Source: Eleusine coracana subsp. coracana
Lineage: Eukaryota; Streptophyta; Magnoliopsida; Poales; Poaceae
Reading direction: 5' to 3'
Length of the DNA stretch: 64,000 nucleotides
Assembly (NCBI GenBank): GCA_032690845.1
Contig: CM064429.1
Coordinates: 11,440,569-11,504,568 of the forward strand
Shown here: positions 1 to 10,637 of the stretch, piece after piece
Layout: the number at the start of each line of letters is the position of its first letter
How positions within the stretch are numbered: the stretch's first letter is position 1
The notes under the pieces: model-generated
Seen by the model: only the letters and a program-made list of their open reading frames with translations
Databases searched by the model: none
What the model was told of the DNA's origin: nothing
Made by a program: the position numbers and the translations under genes

Positions 1-530
1 CTCTGCGGCGAGGGGTTACAAGTATTTATAGGGGTTCTACTCGTAAAGGACTCAGTTTCTAGCAAATAAGACAGTTGCGCTGATCGGCGCAGGATCGACG
101 CAAGCCGTGTCTTCTCTGATTTCTTCTCCGAGTCGGTTCCTTTGTCTTCCATAGCTGTCATGTGGGCCTTTTCCTTTGAGATAAAGTCTTGTACTGCATG
201 TTAAGATCTTGGAGTTCCATAAATCTTCTTGAAGTTCTATAATTCTTCTTAGACAAATATCTTCAAGTGTCTTGCGCAGATAAACTTCCATAAACATGTG
301 GAATGGGCCTCGGTCACTTCTGTGGGTCGAAACACCCTTGCGCCGATCGGCTCATGGGCTGCGCCGATCGGCGCACTGGGCTTCTTCAATGCTTTTCATC
401 GGTTCTGGACTCCTATCCTCTCCATCATCGTATTAATCACCAATTTTACCTATTTCTATAATAAAGCTCCAAAACAACGCATATACAAATATATAGGCAA
501 TATCACAGGTAAATGACCTAAATTAGTATC
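1..530 (-). other. Probable LTR/promoter fragment of an unidentified element
   Basis: No convincing gene. Read on the minus strand, the stretch looks like the promoter part of an LTR that continues off the left edge: a CTATAAATA box (23-31) lies downstream of three near-identical palindromes, GCGCTGATCGGCGC (77-90), a GCGCCGATCGGCTC variant (about 340-353) and the perfect GCGCCGATCGGCGC (361-374). The reading frame on the minus strand at 52-297 shows no recognisable domain. No LTR boundary or target duplication is visible, so the LTR reading is inference from promoter layout. Confidence 0.35.
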
Positions 531-570
531 AATTATGCTCTAATTGGGATAATATTCACATATAAAAGGG

Positions 571-675
571 GCACTTGGGAAGTGCCAACAGCGCCCTGGC
601 ACTCGGCAAATAGATCTAAACTTGTTTGCGAGTGCCCTGTGACCTGGCACTCGGTAAACAAATCTAGCCGAGACA
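571..675. repeat. CACTA-type subterminal repeats
   Basis: Three copies of the grass CACTA transposon subterminal motif occur in both orientations: GGCACTCGGCAAA (598-610), the inverted TTTGCGAGTGCC (625-636) and GGCACTCGGTAAA (647-659), with weaker copies near 571 and 667. Arrays of TTTGCCGAGTGCC are characteristic of many Poaceae CACTA elements, where transposase binds them. No CACTA terminal inverted repeat or transposase is seen, so this is a relic or the edge of a degraded copy. Confidence 0.6.
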
Positions 676-1376
676 TAGCCGCAACGGCTTCTTCTCCCTC
701 ACTCTCTTCTCCCTCTCCACCTGCGCCGCCGCCTCCCTCTCCATCCCGCACTGCCGCCAGCCCGCCCCGCCCCGCCAGCCAGCGTTGTCGCCCTCGACTC
801 TCCACTGCTCGAGCGCCGCCGCGCCTCTGCCCCCGACACTCCATCGTCTGAGCACCACCGCCCCTGCCCCGCCCCCAACGCGCCACCGCCCGGCGCCGCC
901 TCCCCTGACGCTCCACCGCCTAGCGCCGTTGCCCCTGCCCTTGCCTTCCCGCGCCCGACGATCCACAGCTTGGGCGTCGCCTCCCCACCCCCGCCCCCGA
1001 CGCACCACCGCCCGGTGCCTCCTCCCTCGATGCTCCACCGCTCGGTGCCGCTTCCCTGTCCCCGCCCCCGAACGCGTGGACGCCGAGGACGCTGCCGTGA
1101 GCGTGGTCATCATCAAGAACGCCTGGAGCTGCTATACATCCTCTTCCTCCTCATCACGGATCGACTGGCTCTTTGTCAAGATCGTCGCCAGCATCGCCCT
1201 CCTGCTCTCAGTGAGCACCAACATCTCTCTTGGTGTGCTGGGATCTTGGGCACAGGAGGCAGTTTCGTGTATTGCACTACCGCTGGTTGCAGTAGAGCCT
1301 ACTATTTCCTCTTTGTCGTCACCATGATCGTATATCCCCAGCTAGGAAAGCATGTGCAGGTTGATGTTCGTAGCAG
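676..1376. other. GC-rich proline-coding tract, no gene recognised
   Basis: About 400 bp are extremely C-rich and open in several frames on both strands, giving proline/alanine/histidine or arginine-rich translations; this is base-composition bias, not evidence of a gene. From about 1100 to 1370 the composition becomes normal and short hydrophobic stretches appear in two plus-strand frames, possibly a broken exon carried with the CACTA-like DNA. I cannot name it. Confidence 0.4.
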
Positions 1377-1472
1377 CAGGGCCGTCCCCGAGTATTTTGG
1401 GCCCCGGTACAAATTGCAAAATGGGACCCTAAAATTTAAAAATAATCATACTCAAAACAGACTTGTAATTAA

Positions 1473-1877
1473 CTACATAGGTTCAATACATGCTGTTTTT
1501 CTTAAAATATTTAAGATCTGCCAATATTTAAGAGTTGTTGTTACTTTCATCAATATGGCCACTAACTTTGTCAGCAATATTAACATCATCATCTTCATCA
1601 ACACGGCCACTAACTTCATCGGCAATATTAACATCATCTCCTGATCAATTTTTGCAATCTGAGCCTCAACTTGTACTGAAATGTTAACAACGTCGTTATG
1701 ATTCTCATTCTCATCAACATTATTAATTTCTGGAGTTTGATTTTCAGAATTTAATTGAGATCCTTTTAACATAAATCTATCAAGAGCATCTTTTTGAGAT
1801 TGAGCTGTTGCTTCTAGCCTCTGTTTCTTCTTACGCTTTTCACAATCAGATTCATATTTTCTATTCTTAGAATCCAT
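1473..1877 (-). pseudogene. hAT transposase N-terminus (zinc finger MYM-type-like), truncated
   Basis: The frame begins with ATG at 1877 and runs 134 codons. Its first 45 residues are basic (runs of KRKKKQR) followed by SQKDALDRFM, the usual start of the plant hAT-family proteins annotated as zinc finger MYM-type protein 1-like. An acidic, asparagine-rich spacer follows, then a 16-residue repeat in the 48-bp tandem repeat, then a short tail that keeps a tryptophan-containing LR segment. Zinc-finger, RNase H-like and dimerisation domains are missing, so the product could not be an active transposase. Family assignment is from recognition of the N-terminal pattern. Confidence 0.5.
1546..1641. 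repeat. Two-copy 48-bp tandem repeat
   Basis: The block containing GGCCACTAACTT is repeated with a period of 48 bp (GGCC at 1557 and at 1605) with a few substitutions. It keeps the minus-strand frame open and adds 16 residues to the hAT-like protein. Confidence 0.75.
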
Positions 1878-2307
1878 TATAGTCTGTGATGACCTGTTTG
1901 ATAAACGAAGGTGCTTAGCAATACAACCTACTGATCAGTACTAGCTAGAAAGATTAAAAAAAGGAAAAGAACATGGAGCCTAGTTCCCATTGGTTGGCCG
2001 TTGATACTAATTGCTAGATTAAACAAAAGAAAGGGAGACACGTGAGAGAACTGAGGACTCACGCGTGAGGTCGACCGAGGATGCGCTGCCGCTGGCCGCT
2101 GCTCTCGGAGTTGGACTCGCTACGCCTGCGCTAATGATGCTAATCAGCTGCTTTTGCTACTCCGCTCTACGATGCGAATTGCTAAGGGGTCGTGCGGATC
2201 GCCGCTCTTACGATTTGGATCTATCTCTTTGAGTTATGAATTGGGGCCCTAAGATTTTGGGGGCCCTGTTCGGTCGTCCACTTTGCCCCTGCCAAAGGAC
2301 GGGCCTG

Positions 2308-2653
2308 CTGAGGTCCATGTATGTGAGGAACGGGAGTGCCGAGAAGTTGAGCTCACCGAGGTAGCCATCGATGCCAGCATTTGGCAGGGAGATATTGATC
2401 ACCACGAGTGGTGCACGGTGGCCGCGGTGAAGAACACCGCAGCTGACGCCCGTCCAGTTGCTGTTGCAAGGGCTGGTTCCCTGCTGCCACTAGTCCAGCA
2501 CCGACGAATTGCGCAGAGTGGTCTTCCACTGGATGAGAGCTGCCTGCTGCGACCATATAGATGCGTGCCACCATGGTACCCTGCTGCATTTGTGTGCGAG
2601 AAGCAAACGCACGCCGACAGGAAAATGAACAGAGCTATTAGCTCTAATAACAT
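2308..2653 (-). pseudogene. LRR receptor-like kinase N-terminal fragment
   Basis: Three overlapping minus-strand frames together give the beginning of a plant LRR receptor kinase: a hydrophobic signal-peptide-like start (LIALFIFLSACVCFSH, about 2582-2653), a Cys/Trp region of the kind found in LRRNT caps (about 2400-2480), and the first LRR entry ISLPNAGIDGYLGELNFS followed by LPFLTYMDLS (2310-2395). Frameshifts separate the pieces, and the sequence stops at the hAT end at 2307. No further LRR, transmembrane or kinase sequence is present. In this family the ectodomain perceives ligands at the plasma membrane; this fragment cannot function. Confidence 0.6.
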
Positions 2654-3018
2654 CGCCGTGGTTTCCTACTTTGTTTGTTCGTATTGGTGGCTTCTATGCT
2701 AGGAGGAAATGATCACACGAAGCAACTTATATTTGTTTGGTTGCTATTGTGGACTGGGTCTGCTTTGGTGGAGAGAGGTAAGTGTTATATAGCGTGTCAT
2801 CTGTCTGATTGTTTTGACTTTGGAGCATTATGCAACGGGGCATAGTCAATGGATGAAGAAAAGAAATGTTTATGATCAAATGATGTTTGGCCTAACCCAT
2901 TTACCGCGGGACAATTTTATACTATTATTACTGAAAGCAATTTAATACGGCACACAAGCACAAGTGATTTGGACGAGATTCTGAGTAAGAGTAGCCATAT
3001 ACCTTTTAATTTAATACC
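2654..3018. other. Intergenic stretch, nothing recognised
   Basis: AT-rich sequence with no ORF of note, no repeat and no RNA gene that I can see. It ends exactly at the left LTR of E1. The five bases before 3019 (ATACC) are the left half of the expected target duplication; the other half would lie beyond the window. Confidence 0.5.
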
Positions 3019-4374
3019 TGTTGGCATCGGAATTTGGACCGGTCCCAATGGTCAGAGACGTGGAGTTGAAGTCGGACAAGTTAGAGAAACCCAAGGTCCA
3101 AGCGAATAAAGTGGGCCTGCTAGGGCTATTTTATATCTTTCTGTTTTTTAGTTTAGATTTTGTTTAGAAATAAATCTAGTCGGTTTACTTGTTTGGAAAC
3201 CGTAGAGTCCTAGCCGAGTCGGGTTAGAACCCCTTGTATTAGGCTATAAATATGTAATAGGGTCTGTACAAAAAAGATAACACTTTCGTTTAATACAATT
3301 CGGCAAATCGCCAAACCTTTTCTCGACGACATCCTCGTCTTGTGTGGGTTGCATCGACTTCGATCTCGGCGAGAGACTTGGATTAGTCAACCTCGGTAAT
3401 TCTATCGATTTCAACTAGTACTTTCTCATTGATTTGATATTCTAGTTGCTATCAGTAGAATTGCTAGTTATCCGGTGACTAGATCTTTACCTAGTTTGTT
3501 CTATCGACTTCATATCACGATATTGTCTCGGTTAGGTCCGATCTTCTGTGATTTTTGTAGGTTTTATGAACTTGATTTAGATCTGTTATTTGAGTCACTT
3601 TATTGATTTTACCCATAATTGGAGCGCATCTAGTCTTGTTTACTTTGTTTGGGCACTGTCTCGATTAAGTTTGATCTGCTCGAGCCAACGAGGCTGCATC
3701 GACTTTGATCTCTCACTGAGTCGATAGGACCAAGTGCGAGTCGATTGTGGATAGAGTCAATAGGGTTCTATCGGGACGTTTAACCGATAGGTTATCATGG
3801 TTCGATCGACTTCTCTGTGTTTTATTTGATTATTCATATGCTTTTAGAAGTCAATTGCTCTCTTTATTTTGACAAGTTTAGATCTTTGATTTTGAGGCAT
3901 ATTTGTAATACCAGCTACCAGATCTATCGACTTAGCACTATCGGCGAGAGGATTCTTTACATGATTGTTGTAGTTTTATTGGCTCCTGTCTATCGACTCC
4001 TGTCTATCGACTTTTGGTTATCCACAGAGCGAGTCCGGGCACGTTATTTATAGATCTATTGACTTAGTTTTTGTCGGTACTATTTATGTAATATTTAAGA
4101 CTTGCTTATTGAATTGCTGATAAGCCGATACAAATCAATCGGTTAGTTTATTTATTAATTTTATCTGCTGTTTATAGCCATCGGCTGGTTTTCACTAACA
4201 GTGACTATCGGCTTTCTTCATCGACCTGTCTTGGGCCGGTGACCCGAGGAATTTGACCGTTTGTTTCTATGTCGATTTGCAGGGAAATCGACTAGCATGC
4301 TTCGGGTTTCGTATTAAGTCTGCACTAGAGTTAAGCAAATTTCTTAGATCGCACGTGTGATTTTCGCGTCAACA
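3019..4374 (+). repeat. E1 5' LTR (1356 bp)
   Basis: Begins TGTTGGCATC and ends GCGTCAACA. The first about 733 bp match 42851-43582, a second copy following a polypurine tract, which defines the left edge. A TATA-like TATAAATATG lies at about 3244-3253, followed by the probable transcription start. Short ATCGACTT-rich repeats fill the second half. The two copies differ by frequent substitutions and small indels, so the insertion is old. Confidence 0.85.
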
Positions 4375-4381
4375 CGTTTTT

Positions 4382-4399
4382 TGGCACGCCCGGTGGGAC
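4382..4399 (+). other. E1 primer binding site
   Basis: TGGCACGCCCGGTGGGAC follows the LTR end by seven bases and starts with the TGG that pairs with a tRNA CCA end. I did not assign the tRNA with confidence. It differs from the tRNA-Asp and initiator-Met sites of the other elements here. Confidence 0.6.
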
Positions 4400-4421
4400 C
4401 AAGAACTTCAGGTTCAACATC

Positions 4422-6059
4422 ATGTCTAGAATGCCAAAGGATCCTAAGCTCCCTGAGAATCCTCAACTAAAGGTTGATATTAGTGGGGATCTAAAAGGGG
4501 AGAATGTGTTGCTTGTAAAGAAAGATGATTTGAGTGATGAGGTGAAGGCATTGGTGGAGGAAAGAGTTAAACAATATGAGAATCTTCTATTGGGAACTTT
4601 TGGCAAGACTAGGCACGACGTCATATGAAGGGAAGTCTGCCAGAGCCTTTCATCATCACGGATGAATCAAATAATCAGCCTGCTAACAAGCCAACACAAG
4701 TGATTGATGAGGCTACACTGAACATTCATGCTGTTGTGCATCATGCGTTGATCAATCAGTTGCCTATGTTGGTTAATACTTTGAGGGCTCTGATCATATA
4801 GACAGTGGAATGTTATGTTTATGAAGACCTAGCACAAGGGCCGATGTATTTCCGGGTTACTGGAAATATCCCTCATCCGGCCTTTGAAGGACTCGAACAA
4901 CAGCTGCCCAGTACAAGCACTACAACTCATACAACAGGTTCCGGGCCAGCGCCTAAAAGTGCCACTCCACCTCCAAAGAATATCAATGGTGGCACCACAG
5001 GAAGATCACCTGGGTCTGGTCCTAGGATCATTCTACAGAAGACGACTCCGCAGACACAACCACAACACTATAGGCAAGAGACATGGGAGCCAAATGTGAC
5101 ATATGGTACAACACCTAATGTGGAATCGAGAGTTGCACTGCCAGGAGAGTTGGGAGGCCGACACATAGTCGCTAACTATGGTTCACAAACGGCCCCACAG
5201 ATGCCAGCATCTGGTTTTACATCGGCTGCTCCTAATGCCAATGTATCGACCGATGACTGGGTAGTTAAGATTGCTGAGGTGATGAGAGAGCAGTTTGGAT
5301 TGAAGCCAAAGTATCAAACTCATATGTATCGGCCCCCATATCCTCCTAGTTATGATTTGATTCCTATGTTGAGCGGATACAGTCCACCAGAGTTCACCAA
5401 ATTTACTGGACAGGATAACACCACCACTGTAGAGCACATCAGTCGATTTTCTGTATAGTGTGGAAAAGCTGGGGCTACTAAGGCATTAAAAATCAGGCTG
5501 TTTCCTTTGTCACTCTCTGGATTGGCTTTCTCTTGGTTTGCATCGTTGCCCCCAAACTCCATTATCACTTGGGCCGATCTCGAACAGAAGTTTCACAAGT
5601 ATTTCTTCGCTGAGACCAGAGAGATGAGGTTATCAGATCTAATCGCTCTGAGGCAGAAAGCAGGAGAGTCTGTACATGATTACGTACAAAGGTTCAAAGA
5701 AGTGTGCAACAAGTGTTTTAGCCTACAGTTGATAGATAACCAAATGGCGGAGATTGCTATCAATGGTCTGGTTGCACCTTTAAGGGAAAAGTTTCCCTCG
5801 GTTGAATTTGAAAGCCTGTCCCAGTAAGTGCAGAAAATATCGATTCAAGAGAACCTGATCGAGGGGCACGGTCAAGGCCGATTCAGATTAACTATAATAA
5901 TTGCAAGTTTGAATTTGAGGAAGAGACAGAAGATGTCGATATGGCTGAGTGGACCAAGAATAAGAATGTTTAATTGTGTCTTTGGGTGACACAAAATGAA
6001 CTAGAGGAGAAATATGATTTTGATATTACCAAGGACGATACGATATTTGACATGCTGCT
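4422..6059 (+). pseudogene. E1 gag, first part
   Basis: ATG at 4422 opens the gag frame just after the primer site. Visible pieces are a 68-codon start (4422-4628), a proline/threonine-rich N-terminal region (4805-5458) and the capsid-like retrotransposon gag domain (about 5460-5827, with GLAFSWFASLPPNSI and YVQRFKEVCN). The domain packages element RNA in cytoplasmic particles. A TGA after DVI, TAG at 5456-5458 in SRFSV-stop-CGKAG (a CAG-to-TAG type change) and TAA at about 5827 break the frame. The frame degrades to 6059, where E2 interrupts it; gag resumes at 16426. Confidence 0.8.
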
Positions 6060-7257
6060 TGTTGACGGTCCTTAAGTGCTAAATATGACCGTCATTTGCT
6101 TGCATAAAAACTACAAAATAAATAACCAACTAGTGGTAGGAGTTTATTACTAACAAATTCCACAAGTTTTGGTGATTATGTGTATGCAGGTGATTTACCA
6201 TGAAGTATTAATAAAACACAAGTAATTAAGGGAGAAAACACACCTTCAGCCAATCAGGAGAGAGCGCATGGATTGAAGGGCCCATTTTTAGTACTACACC
6301 AAAGAAACACACAAAACGACCCCGACATCTGGGATGAGGACCCACCTGGCAGCCACCCTGAGGAAGCACAGGCCAGGAGGGCCCAGCCACAGGTCGGCCG
6401 ACCCCCCTAGGTCGGCCGGCCCAGGCCTGCGTCCTTTTCTCCTGGGTTTGCACGTGGAGGCTCCTGGTTGATCCCTGAAGGTGGTGGGTAGGGTCTTTCT
6501 TGGCGATTACTCCCCTTTGCCGACTTATAAAGGTTATAAATAGGAGGGTGTGGCTTCACACTCACACACACAAGAAGAGAAACACTTGAGCTCCACTCAG
6601 AAAGGCGAAGCACTACCTCCTTATTGCTTAGAGAATAGGGAGAGAGTGGGGTAGTTCGGGGAAGTGCCGGCCTGTCGGCACTCTTCCCTAATCTTGTACC
6701 TCGATGGAGTCTTGCCATTTCAAGTAAGTCTTCAGGATTCTTCTATGGTATTGTTCCTTTGATTCAATAAGATCTGCTCTTTACATGCTTACGGGTTCAT
6801 CGTTCGTAACTGAATGCTTTAGTCTTTGATCAAGATTAGAGTAGTAATTCATAGCATAGGCGTGGTGTCTAGGCTATATATTACCTTTGATTGCCGGGTG
6901 CTCCACGGATTGAAGAGGTAGATGGCAGGTGGTGACAGCCCTGTCTATCCTTAGTGACCCTCCACGTTCGGGTACGTCGTAGAGCTGTAGGCCGGAACGT
7001 CTTGGCAGACCAGGAGGAACCCGGTGCCCAAAGTAAGCATTAGAGTTCGACCTTACCTTGTCCTTGGTCCAATCCATCCTAGAATCCTCTCTACCCTCGC
7101 CTACCATATTCTTGTTGTCCCTGGACGAGCCCGATTCTTTGATAGTCCACACATGTTCCCCGTGGATTTCGATACCCTTGGAATACTCTTGAGTGAAAGC
7201 TACTTCGACAGCTGTTTGCTTGCGGTTTATTACCATGAGTGACCGCTGGAGTCAACA
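6060..7257 (+). repeat. E2 5' LTR (1198 bp)
   Basis: Starts TGTTGACGGTCC and ends GGAGTCAACA. A perfect 8-bp stem (TGACGGTC and GACCGTCA) lies at the very start. Two GTCGGCC-type palindromes (6391-6424) sit about 110 bp upstream of a TATAAATAGG box near 6534. The matching right LTR is 15222-16420. Confidence 0.9.
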
Positions 7258-7264
7258 AGATTTC

Positions 7265-7282
7265 TGGCGCTGTTGCCAGGGA
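7265..7282 (+). other. E2 primer binding site (tRNA-Asp type, decayed)
   Basis: TGGCGCTGTTGCCAGGGA matches the complement of the plant tRNA-Asp 3' end (TGGCGCCGTTGCCGGGGA) at 16 of 18 positions. Both mismatches are C-to-T or G-to-A changes at CG dinucleotides, as expected from deamination of methylated cytosine after insertion. Confidence 0.8.
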
Positions 7283-7439
7283 ACGGTTGCTGAATTATCT
7301 TTGAACCTAGTTTGTCCTTGTATATCTTTTTTATTTTATTTTATTTCGTTCTTATTTCCAACTTCTACGAAGGAGCCACAACCTTTATACCAATTCTCTG
7401 CTCCGAAGGGCGAGTTTTGTTAGCCACCTCCCTCTGCGA

Positions 7440-8563
7440 ACCCAATTCGTGCATCTGGCTATGAACTCCGCTCTAGCTTTATAGCCATGGTTCGGGAGCA
7501 ATCCTTCTCCGGGCTTGACCATGAAAAACCCATACCACCATCTGCGGGAGTTTGAGCAATTGAGCTCGTGTCTGATGATTTTGGGCATGACACAAGAAAC
7601 CTTAAAGTGGAAATTGTTTCCTTTTTCTCTCATAGAGAAAGCGAAACAATGGTACACTCATACCGTAGGAAGTGTGAACGGTGATTGGATGGAACTAAGA
7701 GACAAATTTTGTCTTGCTTTCTTTCCTTTATCCCGTATCGCGTCTCTACGAAGGGAAATCCTCTGCTTTCAGTAGCATGAGAAGGAATCCATAGGTGTAG
7801 CCTGGGCCCGATTTTCGATCTTAATTCAGTTCGGTTCGGAATTGTCTATACCCGACCACGTGTTTTTACAACACTTTTGTCTGGGTCTTAACAAGGAGTC
7901 TGCCCTATATCTTGATATCTCCGCTGGAGGTTCGTTTGCACACAAAACCACGATAGAATGTAAGGACCTTCTAGATCGTATTCTAGAAAACACTTCCTTC
8001 ATCGAGGACCTTCCTGAACCACCAAAGGATGACGTCAAGATTAGCTACGAGGAAACCTCTTTAGCCGAACCTAAGCCTTCACCTTGTTTATCCCAAGCTT
8101 CAGTTATTGAGCTCTTGCCCGAACCACGAACACCAAGGGAGGAAGAAATTCCGCCTTTAGAGTTCACTTTTGAATTCGAGGATAATCTATTTGATGACTA
8201 TGGGAATACCTCGAATTACTGCTATGAGAAGAAGCCTTCGGTACCTTCTTCCCTCCCCGATCACCTCGAAGAATACTTCCTAAAGGAGAGCATGAAGGAG
8301 TTAACCTCCATTCTAAGTGATGAATGGTTGAGGGAAGTTGAGAATTCTCCTAATATCCTTCGGATTAGTTCATCCCCTTCAACTATTTGTCTTCAAATAA
8401 GGAGGACCGATGTAGATTCTCTTTATAATCCCACGGTCGGAGCAAACATAATGTCTGATTCCCTTGCTTTCGCCCTGCTAGGCGATGAACCTTTACCCCG
8501 ACCAATAAATGCTTCAAGAGCCAGTCTGGTGCTATCCTTGAAGGATATGGGATTATACGAAAC
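7440..8563 (+). pseudogene. E2 gag and gag-protease linker
   Basis: Two frames carry it. At 7515-7775 the retrotransposon gag core is recognisable (LKWKLFPFSLIEKAKQWY, LRDKFCLAFFP). At 7842-8567 the continuation gives the gag C-terminal part (VFLQHFCLGLNKESALYLD) and an acidic, proline-rich spacer rich in Glu and Asp. The last part (TVGANIMSDSLAFALLGDEPL) belongs to the Athila-type protease region, where DLGASV-like residues have been replaced by TVGANI. A stop at about 7773 and a frameshift between the pieces show decay. Upstream, 7283-7440 is leader. Confidence 0.75.
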
Positions 8564-10637
8564 GTGACCATTAGGCACGGAGATGTCGAGGCCATCCTAG
8601 ATTTCCATGTTTACGAAGTCTATGACTTTGATCTTTTGATCGGACATCCTTTAGAGAAACTTCTCTTAGATGTTCCTCCACTAGGAAACCTCAACATAAA
8701 ACTCGGGAGAGACACCCTTTCAGTTCTGTTTGTTCAAGCAAAAAATTCTTTAGTAGAACCTCATCCTGAGTGTGAGCCAGTTGAAGAAGTGATGACCATT
8801 CTCCCCTTTGACTCTCCTGATTCTATCCTTGAGCAAGGCGCGGAGAATTTTGTAGAGGAGGAGGATGAAATGCAAGAAATCTTTGAACTCCCCAAAGAAA
8901 GCTTACCATCACGACCTGCAATTGAGCTTAAACCTTTGCCCCCAGGCCTACGCTACGCTTTCCTAAATGACGACATAGAGGCCCCTGTCATCATAAGTGA
9001 CAAACTATCTGATGAAGAAACCAATAGACTCATAGGCGTCTTAGAAAAGCATCGCTCTGTCCTTGGCTACTCACTCCAAGACCTTAAAGGGATTAATCCC
9101 GCTCTTTGCACCCATTGCATTCCCCTTGACCCTAAATGCTTGCCTTCTAGGGAGCCCCAAAGGAGGCTAAACAACGCAATGCGAGAGGTAGTAAAGAAGG
9201 AGGTCTTGAAACTCCTTCATGCCGGGATTATTTATCCTGTTCCATATAGTGAGTGGGTTAGCCCCGTTCAGCTAGTGCCTAAGAAGGGAGGCATGACGGT
9301 AGTTAGGAACAACAAAAATGAGTTGATTCCACAACGAATCGTCACAGGATGGAGGATGTGCATTGATTATAGGAAACTCAACAAGGCAACAAAGAAAGAT
9401 CATTTTCCGCTCCCCTTCATTGATGAAATGTTGGAGCGGCTTGCTAATCATTCCTTCTTTTGTATCATTGATGGGTATTCTAGCTATCATCAAATACCCA
9501 TCCATCCTGATGATCAAAGTAAGACCACCTTTACGTGTCCTTATGGAACTTACGCGTATCGGCGTATGTCTTTCGGGTTATGCAATGCACCCGCATCATT
9601 CCAAAGGTGCATGATGTCCATTTTCTCTGACATGTTCGAGGAAATTATGGAATTTTTCATGGATGACTTTTCTGTCTGTGGAAAAACTTTGGATCACTGT
9701 CTCGAGAATTTGGACAAGGTCTTACAAAGGTGCCAAGAGAAGGACCTAGTGCTTAATTGGGAGAAGTGGCACTTCATGGTCCGATAGGGCATCGTTCTAG
9801 GACACCATGTGTCCAAGAGGGGGATAGAGGTGGATAAGGCAATGATAGAAGTTATAGAACAGTTGTCACCTCGAGCTAACGTTAAGGGGATCCGAAGCTT
9901 TCTGGGTCATGCAGGGTTCTATAGGCGCTTTATAAAAGATTTTTCTCAAATCTCTAGACCCCTCACGAGCCTATTAGCTAAGGATGTTCCCTTTGATTTC
10001 GATGATGAGTGCCTTAAAGCTTTTAATACCCTTAAGAAGGCACTCATCTCAGCTCTAATCATCCAACCCCTCGATTGGACGCTGCCATTCGAAATCATGT
10101 GTGATGCTAGTGATTATGCCGTTGGGGCCGTCTTGGGCCAAACAAAGGATAAGAAGCATCACGCAATAGCCTACGCTAGCAAAACCTTGTCAGGAGCTCA
10201 ACTTAATTACGCAACAACTGAAAAAGAGCTCCTTGCTATTGTTTTTGCTATTGATAAGTTCAGATCTTATTTAGTTGGAGCAAAGGTTATTGTTTACTCT
10301 GACCATGCTGTATTAAAGTACTTGCTCACTAAAAAAGATACTAAACCAAGGCTAATTAGATGGATTCTTCTACTCCAAGAATTTGACCTTGAGATCAGAG
10401 ATAAAAAAGGAGTAGAAAATTCTGTAGCAGATCATTTGTCTCGTATGCAAGTCACTAACATGCAGGAGTTACCCATAAACAACTTCCTACGAGACGACAT
10501 GCTGCTGAAAGTGATGGACTCCAACCCCTGGTATGCAAACATTGTGAACTTCATGGTTTCAGGGTATGTACCACCAGGGGAGAACAAGAAGAAGCTCATC
10601 TACGAGAGTAGATTGCATTTGTGGCATGATCAGTACC
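8564..10637 (+). pseudogene. E2 pol: protease end, reverse transcriptase, RNase H
   Basis: One frame stays open from 8564 to the E5 insertion except for a single TAG at 9785-9787 (a GAG-to-TAG type change after HFMVR). It encodes the end of the protease domain (FDLLIGHPLEKLLLD), a linker, reverse transcriptase with WRMCIDYRKLN, GYSSYHQIPI, FGLCNAPASFQR and catalytic FMDD (about 9655-9668), then RNase H with CDASDYAVGAVLGQ, KELLAIVFAI and YSDHAVLKYL. These copy the element RNA into DNA. The GPY-like and zinc-binding integrase parts follow beyond E5. This is the best-preserved pol in the window. Confidence 0.9.

Larger units (their letters stand above)
1377..2307 (-). mobile_element. hAT-like DNA transposon remnant
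   Basis: The ends are imperfect inverted repeats of the CAGGGCCGTCC type: CAGGGCCGTCC starts at 1377 and the reverse complement of the right end reads CAGGCCCGTCC (ending at 2307). Both ends carry GGGCCC-rich stretches (1399-1435, 2243-2275), as in many plant hAT elements. The interior holds a minus-strand transposase N-terminus. The expected 8-bp target duplication is not seen: CGTAGCAG on the left, CTGAGGTC on the right. Either the ends belong to different copies or the flank has been rearranged. The right end abuts an LRR-kinase fragment. Confidence 0.5.

Noticed and set aside
533..1327. Long overlapping ORFs on both strands in the GC-rich tract
   Set aside because: Open in several frames at once because of C-rich composition; Pro/Arg/His-biased translations without any domain.
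1369..2315. Target duplication for the hAT-like remnant
   Set aside because: CGTAGCAG and CTGAGGTC do not match, so a simple insertion at these ends is not supported.
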